DNA from: Caldicellulosiruptor danielii | Lineage (GTDB): Bacteria; Bacillota; Thermoanaerobacteria; Caldicellulosiruptorales; Caldicellulosiruptoraceae | Assembly: GCF_034343125.1 (NCBI RefSeq) | Contig: NZ_CP139957.1 | Span: forward strand, 643,001-707,000 | Direction of reading: 5' to 3' | DNA length: 64,000 nt | In this document: one piece after another, positions 35,445 through 44,582 of the stretch | How positions within the stretch are numbered: position 1 is the stretch's first letter | How the letters are laid out: each line of letters opens with the position of its first letter | The notes under the pieces: generated by a model | Told to the model about the DNA's origin: nothing | Seen by the model: the letters and a program-made list of their open reading frames with translations, nothing else | Database searches by the model: none | Program-made: the position numbers and the translations under genes

Positions 35445-36692
35445 ATGCAAAATAAAAGCTTCGCAAAGTTTCTGATAGGATGCTTGGTAATAGCCTTTGC
35501 ATTTTACATAGTGTTTTTTGGGCTGGAAATTGGAACTGCAAGCATCCCGTCAGTCCAAAAAGTTATAAGGTATGGTCTTGACTTAAAAGGCGGCGTTTAC
35601 ATTGTATATGAGGCTGCAAAAGAAAATCCAACAAGAAGAGAAATGGAATCAGCATTGCAGCTTATCAGGACAAGACTTGACATGAGAAACTTTTATGATG
35701 CAACGGCCACAATTCAAGGCTCAAAAAGAATAAGGGTAGAAATTCCAGGGGTCAAAGACCCTGATGAAGCTATACAATATATAGGAAGAACAGCTTTGAT
35801 TGAATTCAAAGGACCTTCTGGAGATTTGATTGTTTCAGGTAGAAATGTTGTTGATGCATATGCACAGCAGACAACATCAGGATATGTTGTTGCACTTAAA
35901 TTTGACAAAGAAGGTGCAAAGAAGTTTGCAGAAGGGACAAGAAAGTATTTAGGACAAAATATTGGAATTTATCTTGACGGAAAGCTCATTTCAAACCCTG
36001 TTGTACGAGCTGAAATTGACAACGGCGAAGCTGTGATTGAAGGTATGAAAGACTTGGAAGAGGCAAAAACACTTGCACAGCAAATTAAAGCTGGTGCACT
36101 GCCATTTGCTTTGAATGTGATAGAGAGCAAGGCTATAGGACCTTCACTTGGAAATGAGGCTTTTAAATCAACTTTAAAGGCTGGAATTATTGGAATATTG
36201 CTTGTGTTCCTGTTCATGATAATTTTCTACAGACTACCAGGGCTTGTTGCAGATATAGCTTTAGTTGCTTATATAGTTATTCTGGTTGCAATTGTGGGGT
36301 ATGCTAAGATAACTTTGACCCTCCCTGGTATAGCAGGTATAATTCTGTCTGCCGGCATGGCGGTTGATGCGAATATCTTGATCTTTGCAAGATTAAAAGA
36401 GGAGCTGAGAAGTGGAAAAACTTTGAGGGCTGCTATGGATGCAGGTTTTAAGCGGGCACTAAATGCTGTTATTGACTCTAATGTAACAACGATAATAGCA
36501 GGAATTGTGCTTTTGTTTTTAGGAACAGGTCCTATTAAAGGTTTTGCATGGACTCTCACCATAGGTATTGTGGTATCGTTCTTCACAGCAATTACAGTTA
36601 CAAGATTCTTGCTTACATCAATTATAAATACAGGGTTATTCAAAGATATTAGGTGGTATGGTGGTAAGAAAACCAGGGAGGTGAATGCTTAA
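35445..36692 (+). CDS. secD: Protein translocase subunit SecD
   Basis: RND-type membrane protein that uses proton motive force to help SecYEG export proteins, important for a cell secreting large glycosidases. 415 residues: N-terminal helix, periplasmic-type region containing YGLDLKGGVYIVYEA, then five helices with AGMAVDANILIFARLKEELR. AAAGGAG precedes ATG 35445. Stop and the secF start abut. Confidence 0.96.
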   Translation: MQNKSFAKFLIGCLVIAFAFYIVFFGLEIGTASIPSVQKVIRYGLDLKGGVYIVYEAAKENPTRREMESALQLIRTRLDMRNFYDATATIQGSKRIRVEIPGVKDPDEAIQYIGRTALIEFKGPSGDLIVSGRNVVDAYAQQTTSGYVVALKFDKEGAKKFAEGTRKYLGQNIGIYLDGKLISNPVVRAEIDNGEAVIEGMKDLEEAKTLAQQIKAGALPFALNVIESKAIGPSLGNEAFKSTLKAGIIGILLVFLFMIIFYRLPGLVADIALVAYIVILVAIVGYAKITLTLPGIAGIILSAGMAVDANILIFARLKEELRSGKTLRAAMDAGFKRALNAVIDSNVTTIIAGIVLLFLGTGPIKGFAWTLTIGIVVSFFTAITVTRFLLTSIINTGLFKDIRWYGGKKTREVNA

Positions 36693-37625
36693 ATGACCAA
36701 GATTGATTTTATGGGGAAAAGAAAATACTTTTATATAGTTTCAATTTTGGTTATGGTAATTGGATTAATATCATATTTAGTACAGGGTTTTAACTATGAC
36801 ATAGACTTTACAGGAGGTACAGTTTTAGAGATAAACCTTCATAAAGTTCCGACAGCTCAAGAGATATCAGAGCTTGAAAAGCTGACAAAGAAAATTACAG
36901 GTACCCAAACACCTATTGTCAGAAAGGTTGAAGATGGCAAAAAGATAATGATCAACGCACATGAGGTTCATGGCAAAAAGAAGTCAGAGCTTTCAAAAGA
37001 GACAAGAGATAAGCTCTTTGGCGAGATTGCAAAAAGATATAATCTGAAAAAAGAAGATTTAATTTCGTACCAGAATGTTGGTGCAGTGGTGTCGTCTGAG
37101 TTGAAATCTCAAGCTATCTGGGCGGTTGTGATTGCATCAGTTCTGATGCTCATTTATATTGCTATTAGATTTGAGTTTAGGTTTGGTACAACTGCAGTTG
37201 CTGCACTAATTCATGACCTCCTGATTGTATTGACAGTTTATACTCTCTTTAGAATACCTCTAAATTCCACTTTTATAGCAGCAATTCTTACCGTCCTTGG
37301 TTATTCTATAAACGATACCATTGTTGTGTTTGATAGAATAAGAGAAAACAGAAGAATAGCTGGCAAGATGGAACTCAAAGACCTTGTAAACCTTAGCATG
37401 AACCAGACGATAGGAAGGTCAATTGCAACAGCAATGAGCGTCATTATAGTTCTTGTTGTTCTGTATATTATGGGTGTTCAGGCAATAAAAGAATTTGCGT
37501 TCCCTCTTTTGATTGGTGTTATATCAGGTACTTATTCTTCTATATTTATAGCAACTGCACTGTGGTTTGACTGGGAGCTCAGCACAAGAAAGAAGAAACT
37601 TCAGGCAAAGCCGAAAAGAGCATAA
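36693..37625 (+). CDS. secF: Protein translocase subunit SecF
   Basis: Partner of SecD, 310 residues. Family motifs FTGGTVLEINL near the N-terminus and LGYSINDTIVVFDRIRENRR in the C-terminal membrane part are present. The ATG follows the secD stop directly, with GGGAGGT inside secD, so translation is coupled. A terminator follows. Confidence 0.96.
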   Translation: MTKIDFMGKRKYFYIVSILVMVIGLISYLVQGFNYDIDFTGGTVLEINLHKVPTAQEISELEKLTKKITGTQTPIVRKVEDGKKIMINAHEVHGKKKSELSKETRDKLFGEIAKRYNLKKEDLISYQNVGAVVSSELKSQAIWAVVIASVLMLIYIAIRFEFRFGTTAVAALIHDLLIVLTVYTLFRIPLNSTFIAAILTVLGYSINDTIVVFDRIRENRRIAGKMELKDLVNLSMNQTIGRSIATAMSVIIVLVVLYIMGVQAIKEFAFPLLIGVISGTYSSIFIATALWFDWELSTRKKKLQAKPKRA

Positions 37626-37664
37626 AAGAATGCTGATTTTTATGACCTATTTTTAAATTCTTCA

Positions 37665-37705
37665 AAAAAGCTCTTGCGAAAGCCATTTTCGTAAGGGCTT
37701 TTTTA
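37665..37705 (+). terminator. Terminator after secF
   Basis: An interrupted 15-pair stem, AAAGCTCTTGCGAAA with TTTCGTAAGGGCTTT, and a T run; it ends just before the RNase J gene. Confidence 0.8.
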
Positions 37706-37743
37706 AAATGTCTTTTTATTTTGATTTTTTGGAGGAATTCTTT

Positions 37744-39411
37744 ATGAAGAAAAAGCAAGAGCATCGAATAAGAATCATACCACTTGGTGGGCTTAACGAA
37801 ATTGGAAAAAACATGCTTGTTATTGAAGTAAACGACGAAATAGTTGTCATTGACTGTGGTCTTGCATTTCCAGAAGATGAGATGCTTGGCGTTGACCTTG
37901 TAATACCTGACATATCATATCTTATCAAGAATAAGGAAAAGGTAAAGGCTTTGATTCTTACGCACGGTCATGAAGACCATATTGGAGCTATACCGTATGT
38001 ATTGCGGGATTTAAATATTCCAATTTATGGTACAAAACTTACCTTAGGGCTTGTTGAGATAAAGCTTATGGAATTTGGCATAGATTTAAACTCTGTAAAG
38101 CTTTTTACTGTAAGGGCAGGAGATGTAATTAGTTTTAACAACATGCGAGTTGAGTTTATAAGGACTACACATTCGATAGCTGACTCTGTTGCCGTTGCTA
38201 TACACACACCGCTTGGTCCCATTGTCCACACAGGTGATTTCAAGGTGGACTTTACACCAATTGAAGGTGAACCAATTGACCTAATAAGATTTGCAGAGCT
38301 TGGTAAACAAGGAGTTCTTGCGCTTTTATGTGACTCAACAAATGCAGAGCGGCCAGGTTTTACATTGTCTGAGAAGACTGTTGGTGCGACATTCGACAGG
38401 ATATTTTCCCAGGCTCAGGGAAGAGTTATTGTTGCAACATTTTCTTCGCACATTCACAGAGTACAGCAGGTCATAAACTCAGCTGAAAAGCAAGGAAGAA
38501 AGATTTGCGTCTTGGGAAGAAGCATGGTGAATGTTGTGAACAAAGCGCTTGAACTTGGATATCTGAAGATGCCAGACGGGATGCTAATGGACGTTGATGA
38601 GCTTGACAACTATCCTTTGAACAAGATTGTTCTTATCACCACAGGAAGCCAGGGCGAGCCCATGTCTGCCCTATCAAGAATGGCGTCTGCCGAGCACAAA
38701 AAGGTGGGTATTATCCCCGGAGATGTTGTTATAATCTCGGCAGCACCCATTCCCGGAAATGAAAAGTTTGTAAATAGAGTAATAAACGATTTATTTAAGC
38801 AAGGTGCACAGGTAATATATGAAGACATTGATGACATTCATGTGTCAGGTCATGCCTGCCAAGAAGAGATAAAACTTATACACAATCTTACAAGACCGAA
38901 ATACAGTATTCCCGTGCATGGAGAGTTCAAGCACTTGATACACCATGCAAAGCTTGCAATGGAGCTTGGGGAGAGAAATGTGTTTGTGCTGGAAAATGGT
39001 AAGGTCCTGGAGATTACAAAAGACGGTGCAAAGGTTGTTGGAATGGTTCAGGCAGGCAATGTTCTTGTTGACGGCCTTGGAGTTGGAGATGTGGGGAACG
39101 TGGTTCTGCGTGACAGGCGTCATCTTGCCCAGGACGGGCTTTTCATTGTTGTGCTCACAATTGATTCAGCAACAAAAGATGTCATCTCAGGTCCCGATAT
39201 AATCACAAGAGGTTTTATATATATAAGAGAATCTGAGCCTCTGATTGAGGAGGCAAAAAAAGTTATAAAGGATGTTCTTTACTTTTGCAATAAAAACGAT
39301 ATTACTGAGCCTAACGCAATAAAGGTAATTTTAAAAGATAATCTGAGGAATTTCTTGTTTGAAAAGACAAGAAGAAATCCGATGATAATTCCAATCATAA
39401 CCGAGATTTAA
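37744..39411 (+). CDS. rnj: Ribonuclease J
   Basis: Metallo-beta-lactamase/beta-CASP nuclease with endonuclease and 5'-3' exonuclease activity in mRNA decay and rRNA maturation. Zinc motif HGHEDH begins at His74; later ligands are in HTGDF and in VHGEFKHL, and the beta-CASP region includes ATFSSHIHRVQQ and TTGSQGEP. ATG 37744 is chosen because GGAGG lies nine bases upstream; an in-frame ATG at 37708 lies in the terminator tail. 555 residues, normal. This is the only copy in the window, so J1/J2 assignment is open. Confidence 0.95.
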   Translation: MKKKQEHRIRIIPLGGLNEIGKNMLVIEVNDEIVVIDCGLAFPEDEMLGVDLVIPDISYLIKNKEKVKALILTHGHEDHIGAIPYVLRDLNIPIYGTKLTLGLVEIKLMEFGIDLNSVKLFTVRAGDVISFNNMRVEFIRTTHSIADSVAVAIHTPLGPIVHTGDFKVDFTPIEGEPIDLIRFAELGKQGVLALLCDSTNAERPGFTLSEKTVGATFDRIFSQAQGRVIVATFSSHIHRVQQVINSAEKQGRKICVLGRSMVNVVNKALELGYLKMPDGMLMDVDELDNYPLNKIVLITTGSQGEPMSALSRMASAEHKKVGIIPGDVVIISAAPIPGNEKFVNRVINDLFKQGAQVIYEDIDDIHVSGHACQEEIKLIHNLTRPKYSIPVHGEFKHLIHHAKLAMELGERNVFVLENGKVLEITKDGAKVVGMVQAGNVLVDGLGVGDVGNVVLRDRRHLAQDGLFIVVLTIDSATKDVISGPDIITRGFIYIRESEPLIEEAKKVIKDVLYFCNKNDITEPNAIKVILKDNLRNFLFEKTRRNPMIIPIITEI

Positions 39412-39433
39412 ATATACTTACTCATGCAAATAT

Positions 39434-39472
39434 AGCCGCAAGCAAATAGAGGGCAGCTGCGGCTTTTTTTTT
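39434..39472 (+). terminator. Terminator after the RNase J gene
   Basis: AGCCGCA (39434-39440) pairs with TGCGGCT (39458-39464), then eight further Ts. Confidence 0.85.
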
Positions 39473-39554
39473 CTGTGAAATTTTCACATGAAAAAAACTT
39501 TTGCATATAATAAAATAAAGAACAACAGTACTTTAAAAAGTGATAAAAAAGAAG

Positions 39555-39785
39555 ATGTATAAGTCTTCAGATTTGAGAGAAAAGGATGTAATAAACATTT
39601 CTGATGGTAAAAAGCTTGGCAAGGTTTGTGATTTAGAAGTTAATGTGAAAACAGGCAAAGTTGATGCTATTGTTGTCCCTGCGCCTTTTTCTGTAGGAAG
39701 TATCTTTTCAAAAGAAAAAGACTATGTAATTCCATGGGACAGGATAAAAAAGATTGGTGAAGATGTGATTCTGGTTGAGATATAG
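39555..39785 (+). CDS. YlmC/YmxH-family PRC-barrel protein
   Basis: Small 76-residue protein with a PRC-barrel-like core (INISDGKKLGKVCDLEVN ... VIPWDRIKKIG). Relatives in spore-formers are annotated as YlmC/YmxH sporulation-associated proteins; the role is unknown. ATG 39555 is chosen since the family begins at this point; the longer GTG start at 39540 adds only basic residues. The ribosome site is weak either way. Flanked by terminators, so monocistronic. Confidence 0.8.
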   Translation: MYKSSDLREKDVINISDGKKLGKVCDLEVNVKTGKVDAIVVPAPFSVGSIFSKEKDYVIPWDRIKKIGEDVILVEI

Positions 39786-39790
39786 GTTAA

Positions 39791-39832
39791 GCCACCTGAT
39801 GGTTAGAATTTACAGGTGGCTTTTTTGTTTTT
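39791..39832 (+). terminator. Terminator after the YlmC-type gene
   Basis: GCCACCTG (39791-39798) pairs with CAGGTGGC (39813-39820), then TTTTTTGTTTTTT. Confidence 0.9.
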
Positions 39833-39928
39833 TATGCTTTTTTTACTCCCTCTCAATGAAAAATGTAACTATAATTTTATTTGTAATTCTGAGGGAAAGC
39901 TATTTTAAGGTTGAGGAGGAGAAAGAAA

Positions 39929-39991
39929 ATGTTAGAACTTATAATAGGTGTGGTAACATTTGTGGGAGTGTTGGCCTATTTGTTTTATTAG
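39929..39991 (+). pseudogene. kdpF: kdpF remnant, truncated at a deletion junction
   Basis: A 20-residue frame behind a strong GAGGAGG site reads MLELIIGVVTFVGVLAYLFY and then stops. This matches the single hydrophobic helix of KdpF, the small subunit that begins the kdpFABC potassium ATPase operon, but lacks its usual C-terminal tail (around RPEKF). The stop lies exactly where kdpD sequence begins in another frame. The simplest reading is one deletion removing the rest of kdpF, all of kdpA, kdpB and kdpC, and most of kdpD. Confidence 0.75.
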
Positions 39992-40353
39992 AACAAGTGT
40001 TTGTGAATCTCTTAGATAATGCAGTAAAATATTCCAAACCAAATAGTAAAATATATTTAAATGTTAAGCCAACAAGTAAATGGATAGAAGTTTCAATTAG
40101 TAATAAAGGTCCTAAGCTTTCTGATGAAGATTTGGAAAGAATTTTTGATAAATTCTATCGAGTGCCATCTTCTTCGGATGTCACAGGTACGGGATTGGGC
40201 TTGACTATTTATAAAGAGATAGTAGAGGCTCATAAAGGTGGAATCTGGGCATATAATCATGCAGAGGGTCTAACAATAGCATTTACCATACCATTGCCAG
40301 AAGTAGAGATAGGAGAAATTCCTCCGACTAAAAGAGGTGATGCAGGTGAGTGA
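39985..40353 (+). pseudogene. kdpD: kdpD remnant: C-terminal ATPase domain only
   Basis: About 122 codons matching the end of the KdpD sensor kinase: LLEQVFVNLLDNAVKYS (N box), LSDEDLERIFDKFYRV and GTGLGLTIYKEIVEAHKG (F/G boxes). The N-terminal KdpD and USP domains, membrane helices and phosphoacceptor His are all missing; the full protein is normally about 900 residues. The frame runs back to 39775 through unrelated terminator sequence, so it has no real start. It overlaps the kdpF remnant by seven bases and kdpE by eight. Not expected to be a functional kinase. Confidence 0.85.
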
Positions 40354-41029
40354 TAAAAATGTAAAAGTATTGGTTATTGAAGATGAGGTGCAAATTCGTA
40401 ATCTATTGCGGATGGCATTAAGTGGCTATGGATATGTGGTTAAGGAAGCTGCTAACGGTGAGGAAAGGCTAAACTTTGCACTGACTTTTAAGCCTGACAT
40501 AATCATTTTGGATTTAGGTTTACCTGATGCAAATGGTATAGAAGTAATTAAAAAATTAAGAGAATGGAGTTCAACTCCAATAATTGTATTGTCAGTAAGA
40601 GAACAGGAAAATGATAAGATTATGGCTTTAGATTCTGGGGCTGATGATTATGTTACCAAACCTTTTGGTATGAGAGAATTACTTGCGCGTATAAGGACTG
40701 CATTGAGGCATAGAACTATGGTTACCCCTCAGACCTCTATAGAACTTGACGATTTAAAAATTGATTTAGCAACAAGAAAGATAATGGTAGGGGAAAAAGA
40801 AGTAAAACTCACACCCACCGAATATGAAATATTAAAAATTTTAGCGCTAAATGCAGGGAAAGTTGTGTATCACAAGCAATTATTAAAAGAAGTATGGGGG
40901 CCCATGTATGAAAATGAAGTTCACTATTTACGAATATATATAGCTCAAATTCGAAAAAAAATAGAAGCTGATCCATCAAGGCCTCGGCATTTAATTACAG
41001 AACCTGGAGTAGGTTATAGATTAATATAG
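40346..41029 (+). CDS. kdpE: KdpE-type response regulator (orphaned)
   Basis: OmpR/PhoB-family regulator, 227 residues from GTG 40346 (AGAGG eight bases upstream, overlapping the kdpD remnant stop). The receiver domain has acidic pocket EDE (12-14), phospho-Asp56 in ILDLGLPD, and Lys in VTKPFG; the winged-helix domain ends GVGYRLI. It looks intact, with no lesions, although its kinase and the transporter it would control are deleted. Whether it is still translated depends on the kdpF ribosome site or its own. Confidence 0.88.
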   Translation: MSDKNVKVLVIEDEVQIRNLLRMALSGYGYVVKEAANGEERLNFALTFKPDIIILDLGLPDANGIEVIKKLREWSSTPIIVLSVREQENDKIMALDSGADDYVTKPFGMRELLARIRTALRHRTMVTPQTSIELDDLKIDLATRKIMVGEKEVKLTPTEYEILKILALNAGKVVYHKQLLKEVWGPMYENEVHYLRIYIAQIRKKIEADPSRPRHLITEPGVGYRLI

Positions 41030-41041
41030 AATTGCAAATAT

Positions 41042-41767
41042 TTATAATTCTATACTCAACAGATATTCACCGACTTCATCTGCTTCACACAGAACGCAGC
41101 CATCGCCGTCTACAATTAAGCTGTGTCCAAGGCTTATCATATTTAAATGAGGTCCTACTGCATTTGCTAAAAATACAAAGTAACCATTTTCTACAGCTCT
41201 TGTTATAGGGATAGCTTTATTTTTGTCAATCTTCCACCTTGCCTCTTTTGGACTGTAAAAATGTGCAGCTAAAATGAACACACCGCTGCAGTCAGCTTCT
41301 TTGTATTTTTTGAATATCTCATAAAAGTTTTGGTCTCTACAGATTGCAATGCCAAATCTTTTCTGCTTGAATTCAAATACAAGAGTCTCTTCGCCTTGCG
41401 AGAATATCTTCTTTTCAAGCTCAGTTGGATGAATCTTATCATATTTCAAGCTTTCACCTGTTGGGAAGATTACTGTTGCTCTGTTTAAAAGCCTTTCTTC
41501 TTGCCTAAAAGGATGACCTATTATACTGCAGATAGAATATTCTTTGCACTTTTTTGATATTTGTTCTAAAAAATCCGAAACTATATGATTCAAATTTTGA
41601 GATTGCAAAAGTTCAATGTTATAACCTGTCAGCGCCATCTCAGGGAAACACACCAAATCCACCTGTTCACTTTTGGCTTTGTCCAAAAAATAAACTATTT
41701 TACAAAAGTTTCTTTCCAATGAATCACAAATTTTCATCTGAACAACTCCAATCTTCAATTCTACCAT
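41042..41767 (-). CDS. Carbon-nitrogen hydrolase (nitrilase superfamily)
   Basis: Predicted amidase of 241 residues with the complete Glu-Lys-Cys triad: Glu43 in FPEMALTGY, Lys111 in YDKIHP and Cys143 in AICRDQN. Substrate cannot be told from sequence; relatives include omega-amidases and N-carbamoyl hydrolases. It runs toward kdpE, with only 12 bases between the two stops and no obvious terminator, and is divergent from murA. Confidence 0.88.
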   Translation of the reverse strand: MVELKIGVVQMKICDSLERNFCKIVYFLDKAKSEQVDLVCFPEMALTGYNIELLQSQNLNHIVSDFLEQISKKCKEYSICSIIGHPFRQEERLLNRATVIFPTGESLKYDKIHPTELEKKIFSQGEETLVFEFKQKRFGIAICRDQNFYEIFKKYKEADCSGVFILAAHFYSPKEARWKIDKNKAIPITRAVENGYFVFLANAVGPHLNMISLGHSLIVDGDGCVLCEADEVGEYLLSIEL

Positions 41768-41895
41768 CTCCTCAATATTTTTTCTAAAGACCAGCCACCA
41801 ATTTCTATTTTGACTTTATGATATCATTTTTTCAACAGAAGCATCTATTGTCCATTTTAAACAACTGCCAAGTTGCTCAAAAAAGAATATTCTTC

Positions 41896-41924
41896 TTTTC
41901 ATATTTCGCTACAATAGATATAAT
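41896..41924 (+). promoter_or_regulatory. Probable sigma-A promoter for murA
   Basis: TTTTCA (41896-41901, weak), 17-base spacer, TATAAT (41919-41924). Confidence 0.5.
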
Positions 41925-41975
41925 ATAAAAGAATGGGAATAGTGAAAAGCCTTTTTAGAGAGAGGGTGCAAGAAC

Positions 41976-43235
41976 TTGAAACCAGATCATGAAAAACTAA
42001 TCATTGAAGGTGGAAATCCCCTTTTTGGAGAGGTTACAATAAATGGTGCAAAAAATGCAGCAGTTGCTGTGATTCCTGCTGCTCTGATGGCAGAGGGAGA
42101 GAGTATAATTGAAAATCTCCCGCTGATTGAAGATGTGTTTGCTATGGATGACATCTTACTTAGACTTGGAGCAAAGATTGAATATGACAATCATTCATTG
42201 AAGATAGATGCAAGCAATTTACAAAGTTATATAGCACCATATGAAAGTGTTCGTAAAATAAGAGCTTCGTACTACTTGATTGGAGCGCTTCTTACACGTT
42301 TTGGCAAGGCAGAGGTGGCAATGCCGGGCGGGTGCAATTTTGGCGCGCGTCCAATTGATCAGCATATAAAAGGTTTTAGAGCGCTTGGTGCTGATGTTAA
42401 AATTGAAAATGGTATGATAAAGGCATATGCAGAAGAACTTGTTGGAACTAAAATCTATTTAGATGTTGTATCTGTTGGTGCCACAATTAATCTCATGCTT
42501 GCAGCTGTGAAGGCAAAAGGCACAACAATAATAGAAAATGCAGCAAAAGAGCCTCATGTTGTTGATGTTGCCAATTTCATGAATGCCATGGGTGCAAAGA
42601 TTAAAGGAGCAGGGACTGATGTCATTAGAATTGAAGGTGTGAGGGAGCTTCATCCTACAAGGTATGCAATCATTCCTGATCAGATAGAAGCTGGTACATA
42701 CATGATAGCTGCATGTGCAACAAAAGGACACATTAGAGTAAAAAACATAATCCCAAAACATTTAGAATCCCTGACTGCAAAGCTGCTTGAGATGGGTGCT
42801 GAGGTAAATGTATATGAAGACAGTATTGAGGTAAGATGCAAAGAAAGGCTGAGAGCCTCAAGTATAAAGACAATGCCATATCCAGGTTTTCCAACTGACC
42901 TTCAACCCCAGATGACAGTGCTTTTGAGCCTTTGCAGTGGAACAAGTGTTGTCACAGAAGGTGTGTGGGAAAACAGGTATCAGTACGTAGATGAGCTGAA
43001 AAAGATGGGGGCAAATATCAAGGTGGAAGGCAGAGTGGCCATTGTTGAAGGTGTTGAGAGTTTGCAAGGTGCAGAAGTTGTAGCGGTTGACCTTCGAGCA
43101 GGTGCTGCTTTGATTGTTGCGGGGCTTGCTGCAAAAGGAAAGACAGTAATATACAATACAAAAAACGTTGACAGGGGCTATGAGAACATAGATTATAAAC
43201 TCAAACTTTTGGGTGCAAAAATCTCAAGAGTTTAA
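41976..43235 (+). CDS. murA: UDP-N-acetylglucosamine 1-carboxyvinyltransferase
   Basis: First committed step of peptidoglycan synthesis: transfers enolpyruvate from PEP to UDP-GlcNAc. 419 residues. The N-terminus has INGAKNAAV, and the active-site Cys is Cys120 in [12 protein letters not shown], the position targeted by fosfomycin in the family. TTG 41976 follows GAGAGGGTG. Followed after 21 bases by a WalJ-like hydrolase gene. Firmicutes often carry two MurA paralogues; I cannot tell which this is. Confidence 0.95.
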   Translation: MKPDHEKLIIEGGNPLFGEVTINGAKNAAVAVIPAALMAEGESIIENLPLIEDVFAMDDILLRLGAKIEYDNHSLKIDASNLQSYIAPYESVRKIRASYYLIGALLTRFGKAEVAMPGGCNFGARPIDQHIKGFRALGADVKIENGMIKAYAEELVGTKIYLDVVSVGATINLMLAAVKAKGTTIIENAAKEPHVVDVANFMNAMGAKIKGAGTDVIRIEGVRELHPTRYAIIPDQIEAGTYMIAACATKGHIRVKNIIPKHLESLTAKLLEMGAEVNVYEDSIEVRCKERLRASSIKTMPYPGFPTDLQPQMTVLLSLCSGTSVVTEGVWENRYQYVDELKKMGANIKVEGRVAIVEGVESLQGAEVVAVDLRAGAALIVAGLAAKGKTVIYNTKNVDRGYENIDYKLKLLGAKISRV

Positions 43236-43256
43236 GCCAAAAGGGGAAAGATCATA

Positions 43257-44054
43257 ATGTCTTATGAAATAGTCTTTTGTCCGCTTTATAGTGGTAGCAG
43301 TGGAAATGTTGTACTGGTTTCATATAAAGACACGACAATCTTGGTGGATGCGGGTGTGAGTTTTAGAAAGCTAACATGCGCTTTGAATAAAGTTGGCTTT
43401 AACAAGAAAATTGATGCCATTTTACTATCCCACGACCATTCTGACCATGTTAAATGTGCAGGTGTGTATTTTAGAAAGCTGAATGTGCCAATTATAACAA
43501 ATTACAAAACCTGGGAAGCAGTAAAAAATTCACTTGGCAAGATTGACGGAAGAAATGTACATCTGATTGAGACAGGCACAAGCTTTTCAATTGGAAGCAT
43601 TGGCGTTGACACATTTTCAATTCCACACGATGCAAAAGACCCAATGGGCTTTTGCTTTTATCTTGGGAGAAAAAAGATTTCAATATCAACTGATTTGGGG
43701 CACGTAAATGAGAACGTTGCTCAAAAGATTGATTTTTCTGATATTATCCTGCTTGAGGCAAACCATGATATTGAGATGCTATTGACTGGTCCTTACCCTT
43801 ATTATTTAAAGCAGAGGATAAAAAGCGATACTGGACATTTGTCAAATGAGCAGGCAGCACAGATGATTTTAAAACTAAATCTTAAGAGGACAAAGAGGAT
43901 TTACCTGGGGCACCTGAGTGAGGAGAACAATCACCCTGATGTTGCTCTGATGACTGTAAAATCCATCTTAAAAGAAAAGGGTGTGTTTGAAAGTTTTGAT
44001 TTTAGCTTAGATGTGGCACAAAGATATCAGCCATCTTTGTGCTCTGTATTATAA
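43257..44054 (+). CDS. Metallo-beta-lactamase-fold hydrolase (YycJ/WalJ-like)
   Basis: 265 residues with the dinuclear metal motif SHDHSDH, then IPHDAKDPMGF, STDLGHV, a long insertion and YLGHLSEENN. This order matches YycJ/WalJ, a predicted nuclease encoded near the WalRK cell-wall regulon in Bacilli, though walRK is not here. GGGGAAAG precedes ATG 43257. Likely co-transcribed with murA. Confidence 0.85.
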   Translation: MSYEIVFCPLYSGSSGNVVLVSYKDTTILVDAGVSFRKLTCALNKVGFNKKIDAILLSHDHSDHVKCAGVYFRKLNVPIITNYKTWEAVKNSLGKIDGRNVHLIETGTSFSIGSIGVDTFSIPHDAKDPMGFCFYLGRKKISISTDLGHVNENVAQKIDFSDIILLEANHDIEMLLTGPYPYYLKQRIKSDTGHLSNEQAAQMILKLNLKRTKRIYLGHLSEENNHPDVALMTVKSILKEKGVFESFDFSLDVAQRYQPSLCSVL

Positions 44055-44090
44055 AAAATATACTAATAAAGTAATTAAATAGGAGGAGAG

Positions 44091-44543
44091 ATGAAGTTGA
44101 AATTAGCAATAGGTGCTGACCATGCAGGTTTTAGATTAAAAGAGGCTGTAAAGAAGCATCTTGACAAAAGAGGAATTGAGTACAAAGATTTTGGCACATA
44201 TTCTGAAGAGTCCTGTGACTATCCAGACATTGCGAGGGATGTAGCAGTTGCAGTGAAAAACGGCGAGTTTGACTTTGGGATTTTAATCTGTGGCACAGGA
44301 ATTGGTATTTCAATTGCTGCAAATAAAATAAAAGGCATCAGAGCTGCACTTTGCCATGACACATTCTCAGCAAAGGCAGCCCGCGCGCATAACAACGCAA
44401 ACATCCTTGCAATGGGTGCAAGGGTTATTGGAGAAGGACTTGCATGCGAAATCGTAGATAGTTTTCTGTCAGCCCAATTTGAAGGTGGAAGGCACCAAAG
44501 AAGAGTGGACAAGATACATGAGATTGAAAACCGTCAGGATTAA
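44091..44543 (+). CDS. rpiB: Ribose-5-phosphate isomerase B
   Basis: Interconverts ribose-5-phosphate and ribulose-5-phosphate. 150 residues with IGADHAGF near the N-terminus, the Cys base in ILICGTGIGISIAANK, and the phosphate-binding HNNANILAMGAR. GGAGGAG lies close upstream of ATG 44091. It leads into nucleotide-salvage genes upp and dCMP deaminase, fitting supply of ribose phosphate. Confidence 0.95.
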   Translation: MKLKLAIGADHAGFRLKEAVKKHLDKRGIEYKDFGTYSEESCDYPDIARDVAVAVKNGEFDFGILICGTGIGISIAANKIKGIRAALCHDTFSAKAARAHNNANILAMGARVIGEGLACEIVDSFLSAQFEGGRHQRRVDKIHEIENRQD

Positions 44544-44582
44544 ATAATGGTTTCTAAAATTATACAGAAAGGAGAAAGGATT

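Noticed and set aside
39775-39984. Open frame continuous with the kdpD remnant, starting in the terminator after the YlmC-type gene
   Set aside because: It runs through a terminator and a T-rich promoter region with no protein similarity; the homology begins only at about 39985.
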